Below are positions 13,744-22,161 of a DNA stretch of 28,521 nt, piece after piece. A program made the translations under genes and the position numbers. Origin of the DNA: CALIKS01 sp964440295 (GTDB lineage: Archaea > Thermoproteota > Nitrososphaeria_A > Caldarchaeales > Calditenuaceae). The DNA lies in NCBI GenBank assembly GCA_964440295.1, contig CAYTRT010000017.1, forward strand, positions 1 to 28,521. Direction: 5' to 3'. Each line of letters opens with the position of its first letter. Within the stretch, counting starts at the first letter, position 1. Under the pieces are notes generated by a model. It searched no databases. It saw only the letters and a list, made by a program, of their open reading frames with translations, and was not told the origin of the DNA.

Positions 13744-14997
13744 TTAATGTAACTTATTCATTCTTTTGGCAGCTTCTTTCAGCGCCTCAACCCCTGGGAG
13801 TTCTCTGCCCATTAAGTATTCAATCAATGCTCCACCAGCGGTGCTTACGTAGCTTAGCCTATCCTTAAGTCCGAATTTTTCAATAGCAGCTACAGTGTGC
13901 CCGCCACCTGCAACTGTAAATTTATCCTCTCTGGCTACGGCAGATAATATCTGCCTCGTACCCTTGGTGAATTGTTCTTTCTCGAAAACTCCTAGGGGGC
14001 CGCTTATGAAGACGGATTTTGCGCTCGACAGTATTCTGCAGTATTCCTCAATAGTTTTTTCTCCTATATCCATTATTTGATACTCAGTGGGTAGGTTGCT
14101 AATGGGTATCTCCATTCTCTCGCCATTTTTATCGACTGCGAGGTCTAGAGGCAGCTTTATTCTTTCCGGATATCTAGATAGAACATCCCTAATATCAGGT
14201 TCAAGCTGTTCTAATTTCTGCTCTTTAATAAACTTAGTATTAATTATGCCCAAGTCATAGCCGGCAGCATGTAAAAACAACTGGCCGACTAACCCACCAG
14301 TTAAGACATACTCGGCAATGTTTTTATCAAGAACGTGCTTAGTAATGGCTAAGGAGTCATCTGCCTTTGCCCCTCCTAATACATACACGCAGGGCTTTTC
14401 TGGGTTTGATGAAACTCTAGCTAGGGCAGCCAGCTCTCTTTCCATAACCCTGCCGGCATAGCTCGGAAGAACTGCTGTAAATCCTACGATTGAGGCGTGA
14501 GCCCTATGAGATGCTGAAAATGCATCATTGACAAAGCAGTCGAAGAGTGGTGCTAGTCTAGAGACAAGCTCTGTCTTTGCATGTTCTTCAGGTTTGCCGC
14601 TCTTCATTTCGTATGGCAGTGTCCTAACATTTTCAAGCATTAAAACTTCACCACTCTTAATCGACTTAATCGAGTTGATTGCCTTCTCTCCTACAACATC
14701 ATCAACATAGCTTACTGTACTCCCGAGTATTCTCGAGAGTATTTCTGCGTGTTCCTTCATACTGGTAAAGTCGGGATCGCCGGGCCTTCCCTGATGTGCA
14801 ATTATTACTACTTTAGCTTTTTTCATAACTAATTCTCGAATTGTCATCTCTGCGTGGATTCTAATCCTCGTATCGTCGACGATGCGTTTTGTTGATGGGT
14901 CTATCGGTGAGTTAAAGTCGCATCTTAATAATATTCTCTTATTTGTTGCTTCTAACTCGTCAAGAGTCTTTATGCTCATAACTCTTATGGCACTCAT
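13744..14997 (-). CDS. pgk: phosphoglycerate kinase, archaeal type
   Basis: Interconverts 1,3-bisphosphoglycerate and 3-phosphoglycerate with ADP/ATP. Substrate-binding blocks are RCDFNSPIDP, DDTRIRIHAEMT, AHQGRPGDPDF and NDAFSASHRAHASIVG. The nucleotide side shows VLGGAKADDS, the SGPLGVFE block, and GGGHTVAAIEKFG near the C-terminus. The 417-residue length and the AHQGRPG wording match archaeal PGKs. The start lies 3 nt after the GAPDH stop, so both enzymes of this step are co-transcribed. A second ATG six codons in (MSIKTLDELE) is an alternative start. Confidence 0.97.
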   Translation of the reverse strand: MSAIRVMSIKTLDELEATNKRILLRCDFNSPIDPSTKRIVDDTRIRIHAEMTIRELVMKKAKVVIIAHQGRPGDPDFTSMKEHAEILSRILGSTVSYVDDVVGEKAINSIKSIKSGEVLMLENVRTLPYEMKSGKPEEHAKTELVSRLAPLFDCFVNDAFSASHRAHASIVGFTAVLPSYAGRVMERELAALARVSSNPEKPCVYVLGGAKADDSLAITKHVLDKNIAEYVLTGGLVGQLFLHAAGYDLGIINTKFIKEQKLEQLEPDIRDVLSRYPERIKLPLDLAVDKNGERMEIPISNLPTEYQIMDIGEKTIEEYCRILSSAKSVFISGPLGVFEKEQFTKGTRQILSAVAREDKFTVAGGGHTVAAIEKFGLKDRLSYVSTAGGALIEYLMGRELPGVEALKEAAKRMNKLH

Positions 14998-15000
14998 CTA

Positions 15001-16014
15001 TTATATTCCTGCCTTCTCAATCATGAGCTCGGCGAGCTCTACAAGTCTGCAGGAGAACGCCCACTCATTATCATACCAGGCTAAGACCTTAGCAAGTATT
15101 CCTTCAACGACCATGGTTGACAGTCCGTCAACGATTGCTGAATATGTCGTATGGTTTACGTCTGAAGAGACGATCGGGTCCTCAGTATAGGCCAGTATTC
15201 CTTTCAACTCTCCCTCAGCTGCGTCCTTAAACTTGGCGTTTATCTCGCTTGGAGTAGCTGGTTTCTCAAGAACTGCAGTAAGGTCAACTATGGAGACGTT
15301 CGGGACTGGCACTCTTATGGCTATTCCATCCATTTTTCCCTTTAGCTCCGGCAGAACTAGGGTAGCAGCTCTAGCGGCACCCGTGGTCGTTGGAATTATG
15401 TTCATTGCTCCTGCCCTAGCTCTCCGCAGATCTTTATGGACAAGGTCTAGTATTCTCTGATCATTAGTGTATGCATGTGCAGTATTCATTAATGCGGCTC
15501 TGATCCCAAAGTTTTCGTGAAGAACCTTAGCTACAGGCGCTACCGCATTCGTTGTGCAAGACGCGTTAGAGACTATGTGGTGTCTAGCCGGGTCATATTC
15601 CTTATGATTCACTCCAATGACTACCGTCAAGTCAGGGTCCTTTGCCGGCGCGGTAATAATCACTTTTTTTGCACCAGCCCTAAGGTGGTTAGAGGCTCCC
15701 TCCCTATCGGTGAATCTACCCGTAGACTCTATGACTAGATAGACGTCTAGTTCTCGCCATGGTAGGGTAGCAGGATCGGGTTGGCTGAAGACTCTAATTC
15801 TCTTTCCATCAACTATTATGTAATTGTCTTCCGCCTTAACCTCGTGCTGGAACCTACCGTGAGTGGAGTCGTATTTTAAGAGGTGTGCCAGCGTCTTTGT
15901 GTCTGCCACGTCGTTTACAGCAATAATCTCAAAGTTTCTCTCCTTTTCATAGGCAGCCCTAAAGAACAGACGTCCAATCCTACCAAAGCCATTAATAGCT
16001 ATTTTAACAGACAT
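15001..16014 (-). CDS. gap: glyceraldehyde-3-phosphate dehydrogenase, bacterial/eukaryal (type I) form
   Basis: Phosphorylating GAPDH of 337 residues. NAD-binding INGFGRIGR is at residues 7-15, and Asp35 in VNDVAD suggests NAD preference. The catalytic Cys153 in SNASCTTN is followed by His180 in NTAHAYTNDQ, and the C-terminus has WYDNEW near 315-320. These are the signatures of the bacterial/eukaryal enzyme. The usual archaeal type II GAPDH has a different active-site sequence (a Ser-Cys-Asn-Thr-Thr pattern) and a different C-terminal half. The gene leads the gap-pgk operon. An upstream TATA-like CTATAAAATAC on the minus strand (about 16095-16105) predicts a leader of roughly 55 nt. Acquisition by horizontal transfer, early or recent, is inferred. 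Confidence 0.96.
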   Translation of the reverse strand: MSVKIAINGFGRIGRLFFRAAYEKERNFEIIAVNDVADTKTLAHLLKYDSTHGRFQHEVKAEDNYIIVDGKRIRVFSQPDPATLPWRELDVYLVIESTGRFTDREGASNHLRAGAKKVIITAPAKDPDLTVVIGVNHKEYDPARHHIVSNASCTTNAVAPVAKVLHENFGIRAALMNTAHAYTNDQRILDLVHKDLRRARAGAMNIIPTTTGAARAATLVLPELKGKMDGIAIRVPVPNVSIVDLTAVLEKPATPSEINAKFKDAAEGELKGILAYTEDPIVSSDVNHTTYSAIVDGLSTMVVEGILAKVLAWYDNEWAFSCRLVELAELMIEKAGI

Positions 16015-16117
16015 TTCTATGAATAAATCTATTAATCAATCTCAATATGAATGTATCGGTTCGTTTGATTGATGGATTAAAGTTGTTCTATGTATTTTAT
16101 AGCTGAAAAATACTTTT

Positions 16118-16136
16118 CATTTTTTAAAAAACTATA
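16118..16136 (-). terminator. T-rich stretch after the TGS GTPase gene
   Basis: On the minus strand, just past the GTPase stop at 16144, the sequence TAGTTTTTTAAAAAAT contains six T in a row. This is a plausible archaeal oligo-T terminator, and the following AT-rich spacer holds the gap promoter. Confidence 0.45.
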
Positions 16137-16143
16137 ATGATGG

Positions 16144-17301
16144 TTAGTCCCTTATCTCTACGAGGTCGCCGTCATCCAAAACGAATTCTGGCCCCACTCG
16201 CTGTCCTTGGATCTTGACCGACCTCCCCCATACCCTCGCATACTTCATGTTTTTAGCTAGATCTCTGTGTATTATTTCGGCTAATTCTTGGACGGTTGTT
16301 CCACGCGGTAGGAGGAGTGGCTTTGGAGACGGCTGTCCGTCTTTCTGTGTATAGATCCTAATCATCTCCAAGGACTCGAAGAGGAACTTCTTCAAGCTAT
16401 CCCTTGCTTCTTCTGAGTTGCATGATGCGTAGATCCATCTAAGTCCATAATTCGCTGCCTGCTTAATGATGGATTCTAGCTGGCTCTTAGGAATTTGGTC
16501 GGCCTTATTGAAGATGACTACGGCTTTCTTATAGGTGGTCTCTGTCAGTATTTGTTCTTGAACTTCGTCAAGCGTCGCGTCTCCGACTATTTTGATAACC
16601 GCGGACCTCAGTCCTAAGTCCAACAGTAGTTGTCTCAGCTCCTCATAGGAAAAATCTGTCTTGCCCATCGTTATTATCCTGAGTCCGCCGCTATCCTTCT
16701 TCTCTACAACTATTTCGCATCTTTTCTTCTCGATGCTTATTCCGTGATTTTTCAGAAGTTCTATAACTGCTCTCAGCTGGTCGAGTGGCTTGTTTGCTAG
16801 GTCCACCACTATGGCTATGAGGTCGCTGTTCCTCGCTATTCCGATCGACTTGGATGCATAGCTGGTCTCTTCAAGATCATACGTAAGTATGGACGGCAGG
16901 TCGACTATCTGTATCTCCACATTCTCGTAAATCATCATCCCTAGGTATGGCTTCTGAGTCGTCAACGGATAGTCTGCTACTGGCGAAGATGCGCCCGTAA
17001 GAATGTTTAGTATGCTTGATTTTCCTGAGTTGGCTGCTCCGATGAGGGATATTTGGGCCCAGCCTTCCTTTTTTACTGAAAATACAGAAGTACCTCCAAC
17101 CCTCCTTCTTCGTCTTTCTTCCTCCTCTCTTCTAAGCTCAGCTAGTCTTTTCCGTAGTTGTCTCCTTAACTTTTCTGTTCCTTTATGGTCAGGTATTAGG
17201 CTAAGAGCCTCGGATAGTACTTTGATTTTTTCCTCATTCGTCCTTGCTGCTTGATACTCGGCTAGCTTTTTCTTGGCCTCGGCCGGAAGATTAGTGGGCA
17301 T
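16144..17301 (-). CDS. Obg/DRG-related GTPase with TGS domain
   Basis: TRAFAC-class GTPase of 385 residues. Residues 1-70 are helical and very basic (an Arg/Glu run ends near 67), as in DRG proteins. G1 is GAANSGKS at 88-95, and G4 is NKAD at 265-268. The C-terminal 75 residues are a TGS domain (PRGTTVQELAEIIHRDLAK...VLDDGDLVEI) that usually contacts RNA or the ribosome. G3 is DLPS at 134-137 where DLPG is expected, and the usual IEGA stretch after it is replaced. About 60 extra residues lie between G3 and G4. It is divergent from argS, which fits a translation-linked role. The TATA box is 34 nt upstream of the ATG. Confidence 0.9.
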   Translation of the reverse strand: MPTNLPAEAKKKLAEYQAARTNEEKIKVLSEALSLIPDHKGTEKLRRQLRKRLAELRREEEERRRRRVGGTSVFSVKKEGWAQISLIGAANSGKSSILNILTGASSPVADYPLTTQKPYLGMMIYENVEIQIVDLPSILTYDLEETSYASKSIGIARNSDLIAIVVDLANKPLDQLRAVIELLKNHGISIEKKRCEIVVEKKDSGGLRIITMGKTDFSYEELRQLLLDLGLRSAVIKIVGDATLDEVQEQILTETTYKKAVVIFNKADQIPKSQLESIIKQAANYGLRWIYASCNSEEARDSLKKFLFESLEMIRIYTQKDGQPSPKPLLLPRGTTVQELAEIIHRDLAKNMKYARVWGRSVKIQGQRVGPEFVLDDGDLVEIRD

Positions 17302-17330
17302 ATGTCTAAATAACTCTATAATTACGTAGC

Positions 17331-17340
17331 TACTTTTAAG
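17331..17340 (-). promoter_or_regulatory. TATA-like box for the TGS GTPase
   Basis: Minus-strand CTTAAAAGTA is centred 34 nt before the ATG at 17301, giving a leader of about 7 nt. For the divergent argS a separate TATA-like GGTTTATATC lies at 17383-17392. Confidence 0.45.
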
Positions 17341-17447
17341 TTATGTGTCTGCTATGCGGTGGCTACCTTGCCCATTGCTACTCTTGGTTTATATCAGGGT
17401 GTATAGAATTTTGAGGTAGTAAGTAATGTCTTATAGGGGGTATAGAA

Positions 17448-19325
17448 TTGACGATTAAACGGGTCTTTGAAGAGGCGAGGCTCCTACTAGAAAAGGCTGG
17501 GTATCCGGAGGCTAGGGTCGATCTTCCAAAGTCTCCTGAGTTCGGCGAGGCATACTCTCCCATACCTTTCGAGATAGCTGGCAAGACTGGAGAAAACCCG
17601 CTGAAGCTAGCTGAAAAAATCAAGTCTAGCATAGGCTCCTCAGAGCTAATTGAGTCGGTTGAAGTTGCGCCTCCAGGATATCTCAATTTCCGGGTCAATT
17701 GGAGAATATTTGCTGAACTGACAGTCGGAGAAGTAATCAGGCTAGGCCAGCGATATGCCTTCAACGACATAGGTAGAGGTGAACGCGTACTCATTGAGCA
17801 TACGAGCGTAAATCCAAACAAGGCTCTCCATATTGGACATGCTAGAAATGTCTGCATAGGCGACCTGTTGGCCAGGCTATACTCGAAGACAGGACACAGC
17901 GTCGTAGTCCTAAACTACATAGATGACAGCGGAGCCCAGATGGCTGAGCTCCTGCTCGGATTCATAGAGCTCGGATATAGTGAAGAGGCGCCGCCGGGCA
18001 TGCGTTTCGACGAGTACTGCGGAGACATAGTATACGTAGAGGTTAATAGAAGAGCAGAGAGAGACCCAGCGATAGACACCAAGCGGCGCGAACTGGCCAG
18101 GCAGATCGAGATACGTGGCTCAGAAGCATTTAGAAAGGCAAGAACAATCGCAGACAGAGTGTTGAGGGACCAGTTAAGAACTTGTGCTAGGCTAGGAGCT
18201 AGGTATGATCTTCTATGCAGGGAGAGCGATGTAATCACATTCAACCTGTGGAACGAGGCATTTAGTCGTCTTAAGGAGTCTGGGGTACTCTACGTTGCTG
18301 AGAAGGGCGCCAAGAGTGGATGCTGGTGTATAGATCTCTCCGGGCATGAAGTCCTCTCAAAGGAGGGTGACGAAGTTCTCGTAAAGAGCGATGGCGGAAC
18401 TACTTATGTAGCTAGAGACATTGGTTTCGCGATATGGAAGCTCGGCGAGTCCTCGGCAGATTTTAGGTATTCATTGTGGGGGAAGAATCCGGACGGGACG
18501 GATATACTGATAACTGACCTTGAGGGAGATAGAACTTTTGACAGGGGCCGCCCCAGGCTAGTCATAACAGTAATAGACTCTAGGCAGAAGAGGCCTCAAT
18601 CTGTAATTAAGTATGCATTATCAAAGATTGGAATAGATCCCGCCAGGTATGTTCACTTCTCATATGAACCAGTGACTCTGAGTTCTCGGTCTGCTAGGAT
18701 GCTTGGAATGACTACCGAGGCAAAACAGGTCCACATGAGTGGACGGAAGGGCATTTACTTTAAGGTAGACGAGGTCCTAGATAGACTGAAAGAACTCGCA
18801 ATGTCGGAGACAGCCAAGAGGCATCCAGATTGGAGTAGAGAAAAATTAGAAAAAGTATCTGAGGCAATCGCGGTAGCGTCGCTGAGGTACTCAATACTAA
18901 AGGCGGACACAGACAAGACGGTTATGTTTGACATTGAGGAGTCGTCAAGAATAGAGGGCGATACAGGCCCCTACATTCTATACTCAGTTGCGAGGGCATA
19001 CAGAATATTGGAGAAAGCATCAGAGGCCGGGATATCGCTAAACCTGAATCCGCCGAGCAGACTCGAGCGGCATGAAAAAGAATTGATCAGGTCGATCTCT
19101 CATCTGCCGCTCATCGTCGAGGAGACCTTGGAGACGTTGCTGATTAAAAAACTCGTCATACATTCAAGACAACTAGCAATGAGGTTCAACGACTTCTACG
19201 AGAACTGTCCCGTGATAGACTCCGGCGAACTGGCGGGATTCAGGCTTGCCCTAGTTAAGTCATATATCCAGTCTCAGTCTGGATTACTAGAAGTGATAGG
19301 TCTTCCCATACTGGTAGAGATGTAA
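17448..19325 (+). CDS. argS: arginyl-tRNA synthetase
   Basis: Class I aminoacyl-tRNA synthetase charging tRNA-Arg, 625 residues. The N-terminal Add-1 domain occupies about residues 1-110, the HIGH motif is exact at 128-131 within NKALHIGHARN, and the degenerate KMSKS loop is HMSGRKG at about 424-430. The C-terminal helical DALR anticodon-binding domain ends with a FYENCPVIDS...RLALVKSYIQ segment typical of ArgRS. The start is TTG at 17448 with GGGGG 7 nt upstream; the nearby ATG at 17426 is out of frame. The 10-mer GTATAGAATT occurs twice before the start (17401-17410 and 17440-17449). The 3' end faces the HAD gene at 19 bp. Confidence 0.97.
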   Translation: MTIKRVFEEARLLLEKAGYPEARVDLPKSPEFGEAYSPIPFEIAGKTGENPLKLAEKIKSSIGSSELIESVEVAPPGYLNFRVNWRIFAELTVGEVIRLGQRYAFNDIGRGERVLIEHTSVNPNKALHIGHARNVCIGDLLARLYSKTGHSVVVLNYIDDSGAQMAELLLGFIELGYSEEAPPGMRFDEYCGDIVYVEVNRRAERDPAIDTKRRELARQIEIRGSEAFRKARTIADRVLRDQLRTCARLGARYDLLCRESDVITFNLWNEAFSRLKESGVLYVAEKGAKSGCWCIDLSGHEVLSKEGDEVLVKSDGGTTYVARDIGFAIWKLGESSADFRYSLWGKNPDGTDILITDLEGDRTFDRGRPRLVITVIDSRQKRPQSVIKYALSKIGIDPARYVHFSYEPVTLSSRSARMLGMTTEAKQVHMSGRKGIYFKVDEVLDRLKELAMSETAKRHPDWSREKLEKVSEAIAVASLRYSILKADTDKTVMFDIEESSRIEGDTGPYILYSVARAYRILEKASEAGISLNLNPPSRLERHEKELIRSISHLPLIVEETLETLLIKKLVIHSRQLAMRFNDFYENCPVIDSGELAGFRLALVKSYIQSQSGLLEVIGLPILVEM

Positions 19326-19344
19326 ATACTCGCGTAGTGAGTAC

Positions 19345-20112
19345 TTATGGATTGCTGAGCAAGACTTTTGGCAGCTCTAATAGATTGTTTACATATGTCG
19401 TGGACTCGGGTATCTTGTCTCTCCCCAGTCCAGTCCTAATAAGAATGCCCTTCATTCCAACCTTCCTTGCGAGTTCCAGATCAGTCGCCACGTTGTCACC
19501 AACCATCACTGCTTCCTCAGGGGTGACGTTCAGTAGCTCGAGGGCCAGCTCAGCGATGTATTTCTCCGGCTTACCTATGACGATCGGTCTCACTCCAGTT
19601 GAGGTCTCTAGATAAGACACTACGGCGCCAGCGCCGGGAACTGGGCCATCCTCAACCACCAATGCATGATCCCTGTTCGTGGCGATGAAGAGTGCTCCTC
19701 TGACGATGGCACGATGCGCGTCGAGAAGCTTATTATAAGTCAGGTATCTATCACCGCCTACGACCACTACTTCTGCCTGTCTATAGTCACTCACGATTTC
19801 ATGTCCCTGAATGAATAGTTCCTCCACCAATCCTACTTCGCCGACGACGAAAGCCTTCGCTTTATTCATCCTTCGTTTTAAGTAGATTGCCGAAGCCGCT
19901 CCTGAATTTAATACTTCATTCACATTGACGGCTATTCCCATCTCATCGAGTTTGTTGACGATCATTCGTCGTGATACCATTGAGTTATTCGTTAAGAACA
20001 TGATTTTGAATCCCAGTTTTCTGAGTGTTTCTATTCCCTCCTTCGCTCCAGGGGTGGGTTGTGACCCTATGTATACTGTCCCATCAAGGTCGAGTATGAC
20101 GGCTCTATACAT
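19345..20112 (-). CDS. HAD-superfamily (NagD/type IIA) sugar-phosphate phosphatase
   Basis: HAD hydrolase of 255 residues. Motif I is LDLDGTVY with nucleophile Asp8 and Asp10, motif II is TNNS at 41-44, a lysine follows in IGKPEKY, and motif IV is MVGDNVATDLE. The large C2 cap between motifs II and III is the NagD/4-nitrophenylphosphatase type. Related archaeal proteins dephosphorylate small phosphorylated metabolites such as phosphoglycolate or glycerol phosphate; the substrate here is unknown. It converges on argS and is divergent from carS across a 221-nt AT-rich spacer in which I see only the promoters. Confidence 0.9.
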   Translation of the reverse strand: MYRAVILDLDGTVYIGSQPTPGAKEGIETLRKLGFKIMFLTNNSMVSRRMIVNKLDEMGIAVNVNEVLNSGAASAIYLKRRMNKAKAFVVGEVGLVEELFIQGHEIVSDYRQAEVVVVGGDRYLTYNKLLDAHRAIVRGALFIATNRDHALVVEDGPVPGAGAVVSYLETSTGVRPIVIGKPEKYIAELALELLNVTPEEAVMVGDNVATDLELARKVGMKGILIRTGLGRDKIPESTTYVNNLLELPKVLLSNP

Positions 20113-20136
20113 CTCTAATCAATCATGGTTCATAGG

Positions 20137-20145
20137 TATAATTTA
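20137..20145 (-). promoter_or_regulatory. TATA box for the HAD phosphatase (leaderless)
   Basis: Minus-strand TAAATTATA is centred 29 nt before the ATG at 20112, the leaderless spacing seen at pyrG and mrp. Confidence 0.5.
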
Positions 20146-20333
20146 TGATTATTCACAACATACAATCTAAAACCTGTTATGCGTGATTGTGATATTGTTT
20201 CTCGCTACGTTCTTTAAACAAAACTATGTTTACTTCTATCAAGCTATTCAAAAAGATAAGTCAACTAGCGACGCATCAATACACCGCATTTAAGGTATTT
20301 ATTAATCTCAGATTTAATGATGCTTGAACTGGC

Positions 20334-20852
20334 TTGTTTGACCCACTGATGATTATTGCTTACATCTTTCCAGCGTATGCTACTAATGGAGCGCCCGTTC
20401 TTTTTGTCAGGTTCGTGAAAAATCCCCATCCAATAGATTGTGGCGCATCCTTCATTGACGGTAAAAGACTTTTCGGAGATGGAAAAACGCTGGAAGGACT
20501 AGTCTCAGGACTGGCAGCTGGAATTCTGGCCGGTATAGTCTTATCATCTCTCCAGATTCCTCTTTATCGTGGTCCACTGGAATTTGTCTTGTTATGTGTC
20601 GGAGCAATGCTAGGCGATATCTTGGGCTCCTTCAGCAAGAGGAGGTTTGGAGTCCCGCGTGGCGGGGCTGTGCCGGTCCTCGACCAGCTTGGATTCTTGA
20701 TCCTAAGCCTAGTTACTGCATGGTCAGTCATGGGCCCGCCGGAGTGGGTAGACTCCTCATCGATCATTTTTCTGTTCGTATTGACGTTTTTACTGCATTT
20801 GGGGACAAACGCTGCTGCTTACTTGATTGGACTAAAGGACAAGTGGTACTGA
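20334..20852 (+). CDS. carS: CDP-archaeol synthase
   Basis: Membrane enzyme that activates unsaturated archaetidic acid (digeranylgeranylglyceryl phosphate) with CTP to give CDP-archaeol, the branch point for polar head groups of ether lipids. Family features in the 172 residues are the N-terminal YIFPAYATNGAPVLF, DGKRLFGDGKTLEG, and the signature LGDILGSFSKRRFGVPRGG...VLDQL, with four to five hydrophobic helices. The only upstream start in frame is TTG at 20334. ATG at 20349 (MIIAYIFPAY) is an equally reasonable start, because a TATA-like ATTTAATG at 20312-20319 fits a leaderless message from there. The gene begins a run of genes for RNA processing to which it has no obvious functional tie. 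Confidence 0.92.
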   Translation: MFDPLMIIAYIFPAYATNGAPVLFVRFVKNPHPIDCGASFIDGKRLFGDGKTLEGLVSGLAAGILAGIVLSSLQIPLYRGPLEFVLLCVGAMLGDILGSFSKRRFGVPRGGAVPVLDQLGFLILSLVTAWSVMGPPEWVDSSSIIFLFVLTFLLHLGTNAAAYLIGLKDKWY

Positions 20853-20880
20853 GAATTACGGAACATTACCGGGAGAAATC

Positions 20881-20890
20881 ATTAAAATTA
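20881..20890 (+). promoter_or_regulatory. TATA box for the COG1325-rnp3 operon
   Basis: ATTAAAATTA is centred 31 nt before the ATG at 20916, which predicts a leaderless or nearly leaderless message. Confidence 0.45.
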
Positions 20891-20915
20891 TGCTTCAAGT
20901 AAGCTTAGATACGGA

Positions 20916-21317
20916 ATGCACGAGTTTCAGGTAAAGGTGAGGGCGCTGTGCTCCGCGACAGAGTCGGAGGAAAAAGTGATTATTGCTATGAAGAATGTTC
21001 TTAATCTTGAGAAAGTGCCGGACGCAAGGATAGCGCGTCTGACAGGAGTGTTCGGGGAGCCATTGACCGTCATTGAGATTGAGCTTTCTGGCGAAGACGC
21101 AGCGAGGGCAGCAAGACACATAATTAAGATGCTTGACAAGAGATACATTAGGGATAGAACGGAGAGGGGCAAGACTCACTATACTCTTCATGCTAGAATC
21201 GATAAGCAGACTGCGTATCACGGCGTGATGATGACTAGCGAGAAAGACCCGGTTAAAATAGAGATAAGGTCGGTCACAGACCCCCTGATCATCGCCGAGC
21301 AGGACTTAAATGAGTAA
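20916..21317 (+). CDS. COG1325-type RNA-binding protein (RNase P/exosome neighbourhood)
   Basis: A 133-residue protein resembling the archaeal COG1325/DUF54 family. Its members have an L5-like RNA-binding fold and are regularly encoded next to RNase P and exosome genes. Visible traits are HEFQVKVRALCSATESEEKV, a GxFGEPLTVIEIEL strand pair, AARHIIKMLD, and the basic RYIRDRTERGKTHYTLHARIDKQTAY stretch. The reading frame overlaps the Rpp30 gene by 8 bases, so the two are translationally coupled. The biochemical role of the family is not settled; RNA binding is inferred from fold and neighbours. Confidence 0.85.
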   Translation: MHEFQVKVRALCSATESEEKVIIAMKNVLNLEKVPDARIARLTGVFGEPLTVIEIELSGEDAARAARHIIKMLDKRYIRDRTERGKTHYTLHARIDKQTAYHGVMMTSEKDPVKIEIRSVTDPLIIAEQDLNE

Positions 21318-22002
21318 GCGATTCTTTACCGATGCTTGGATTAGGCCAGCTACCGGTAATGAAGCTGCCGATATGATTAGGCTTGCCGGCGAACTGGGCT
21401 ACAGTGCAGTTGCAGTCGAGGGAAACGAGGAGGTCTTCAAGACGGCGTCTAAGACAGCAACAGATTCAGGATTAGAAGTCTTCAGACGGAGAACGATAAT
21501 GGTTAGCACGAAGAATAGGCTCTATGAAGAATTGGCCAAGCATCGCTGGAGTTATGAGTTGATCTCGGTCAAGAGCAATGAACGAGAGGTAGTGATGGCT
21601 GCTCTTAGAGATATGCGGGTAGACACGGTGATTATGAGTCATTCATCGGCGCCGCTTATTGATCGTCACATAGTGTCCGTTGCTAGCAACTTCGTAGAGG
21701 TAGTGTTGTCCGACCTAATCGAGCATGGCTACGAGGCGTTTTACAGGGTCCTAAGACTCTCTACTTATCTAAAGAAGGATAGAATCAAAATGATAATGAC
21801 TTCGGGGGCTAGTGATTGTCTCGGAGTGAGGGCGCCTATGCAGCTTCCATCCATTTTATTGGCCATGGGTGTGGGGCCAGACAGGGCATTAAAAACTGTT
21901 TCTGGCCCAATCATAGAGTTGCTTAGGCAGAACAGGGCTAAGTTGACTGGCCTACTCGAGCCCACGGGTGTTTGGAGAATTGAAGACCTAGCGAGGAGAT
22001 AA
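21310..22002 (+). CDS. rnp3: RNase P protein component 3 (Rpp30)
   Basis: Protein subunit of archaeal RNase P, which removes 5' leaders from pre-tRNA. The protein is predicted to have a PHP-like TIM barrel that has lost its metal site. Family traits in the 230 residues are FTDAWIRP at the start, LGYSAVAVEGN, SGLEVFRRRTIMVSTKNRLYEEL, DTVIMSHSSAPLIDRHIVSVASNFVEVVLSDL, and KMIMTSGASDCLGVRAP near the end. It overlaps the COG1325 gene upstream and is followed after 159 nt by the Pop5 subunit that forms a complex with it. No other RNase P protein (Rpp21, Rpp29) or RNase P RNA is in the window. Confidence 0.93.
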   Translation: MSKRFFTDAWIRPATGNEAADMIRLAGELGYSAVAVEGNEEVFKTASKTATDSGLEVFRRRTIMVSTKNRLYEELAKHRWSYELISVKSNEREVVMAALRDMRVDTVIMSHSSAPLIDRHIVSVASNFVEVVLSDLIEHGYEAFYRVLRLSTYLKKDRIKMIMTSGASDCLGVRAPMQLPSILLAMGVGPDRALKTVSGPIIELLRQNRAKLTGLLEPTGVWRIEDLARR

Positions 22003-22024
22003 AGACTTGAGAAAGGAGGAAAAA

Positions 22025-22097
22025 TAGGGGAGGGGGTTTGGCTAGGCCATCCGTGCAGCATCTAGGAAACCCTAAGGAAACCCCGGCGATTTTCCCT
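22025..22097 (+). other. possible structured RNA element between rnp3 and rnp2
   Basis: The 159-nt gap between the two RNase P genes holds a G-rich then C-rich stretch that can fold. GGGTTT (22034-22039) pairs with AAACCC (22067-22072), and inside it CTAGG (22042-22046) pairs with TCTAG (22061-22065) using one G-U. Alternatively GGGGTTT (22033-22039) pairs with AAACCCC (22078-22084), with TAGGG (22025-22029) pairing with CCCTA (22094-22098). The two folds exclude each other. It may be the 3' end of the rnp3 message, an internal processing site or a small RNA; a TTG-started 21-codon reading frame also fits the stretch. Nothing here identifies a known RNA family. Confidence 0.25.
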
Positions 22098-22161
22098 ACC
22101 TAAAAATCTGAAAAATAACTCTTTAGGCAAGTCTCTCCTCTCACTCTAGTAGTCTGAGACC

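Noticed and set aside
20193..20220. TTGTTT/AAACAA inverted repeat in the HAD-carS spacer
   Set aside because: It is six A/T-rich base pairs with a 15-nt loop in an AT-rich spacer, expected by chance.
22039..22104. TTG-started 21-codon frame between rnp3 and rnp2
   Set aside because: The ribosome-site spacing is poor, the frame is very short, and the stretch is better explained by its G/C-rich pairing.
22152..22160. GTCTGAGAC dyad just before rnp2, as a further copy of the nurA-region palindrome
   Set aside because: It shares only the GTCT/AGAC ends, lacks the CACGCGTG-like centre, and is short enough to be chance.
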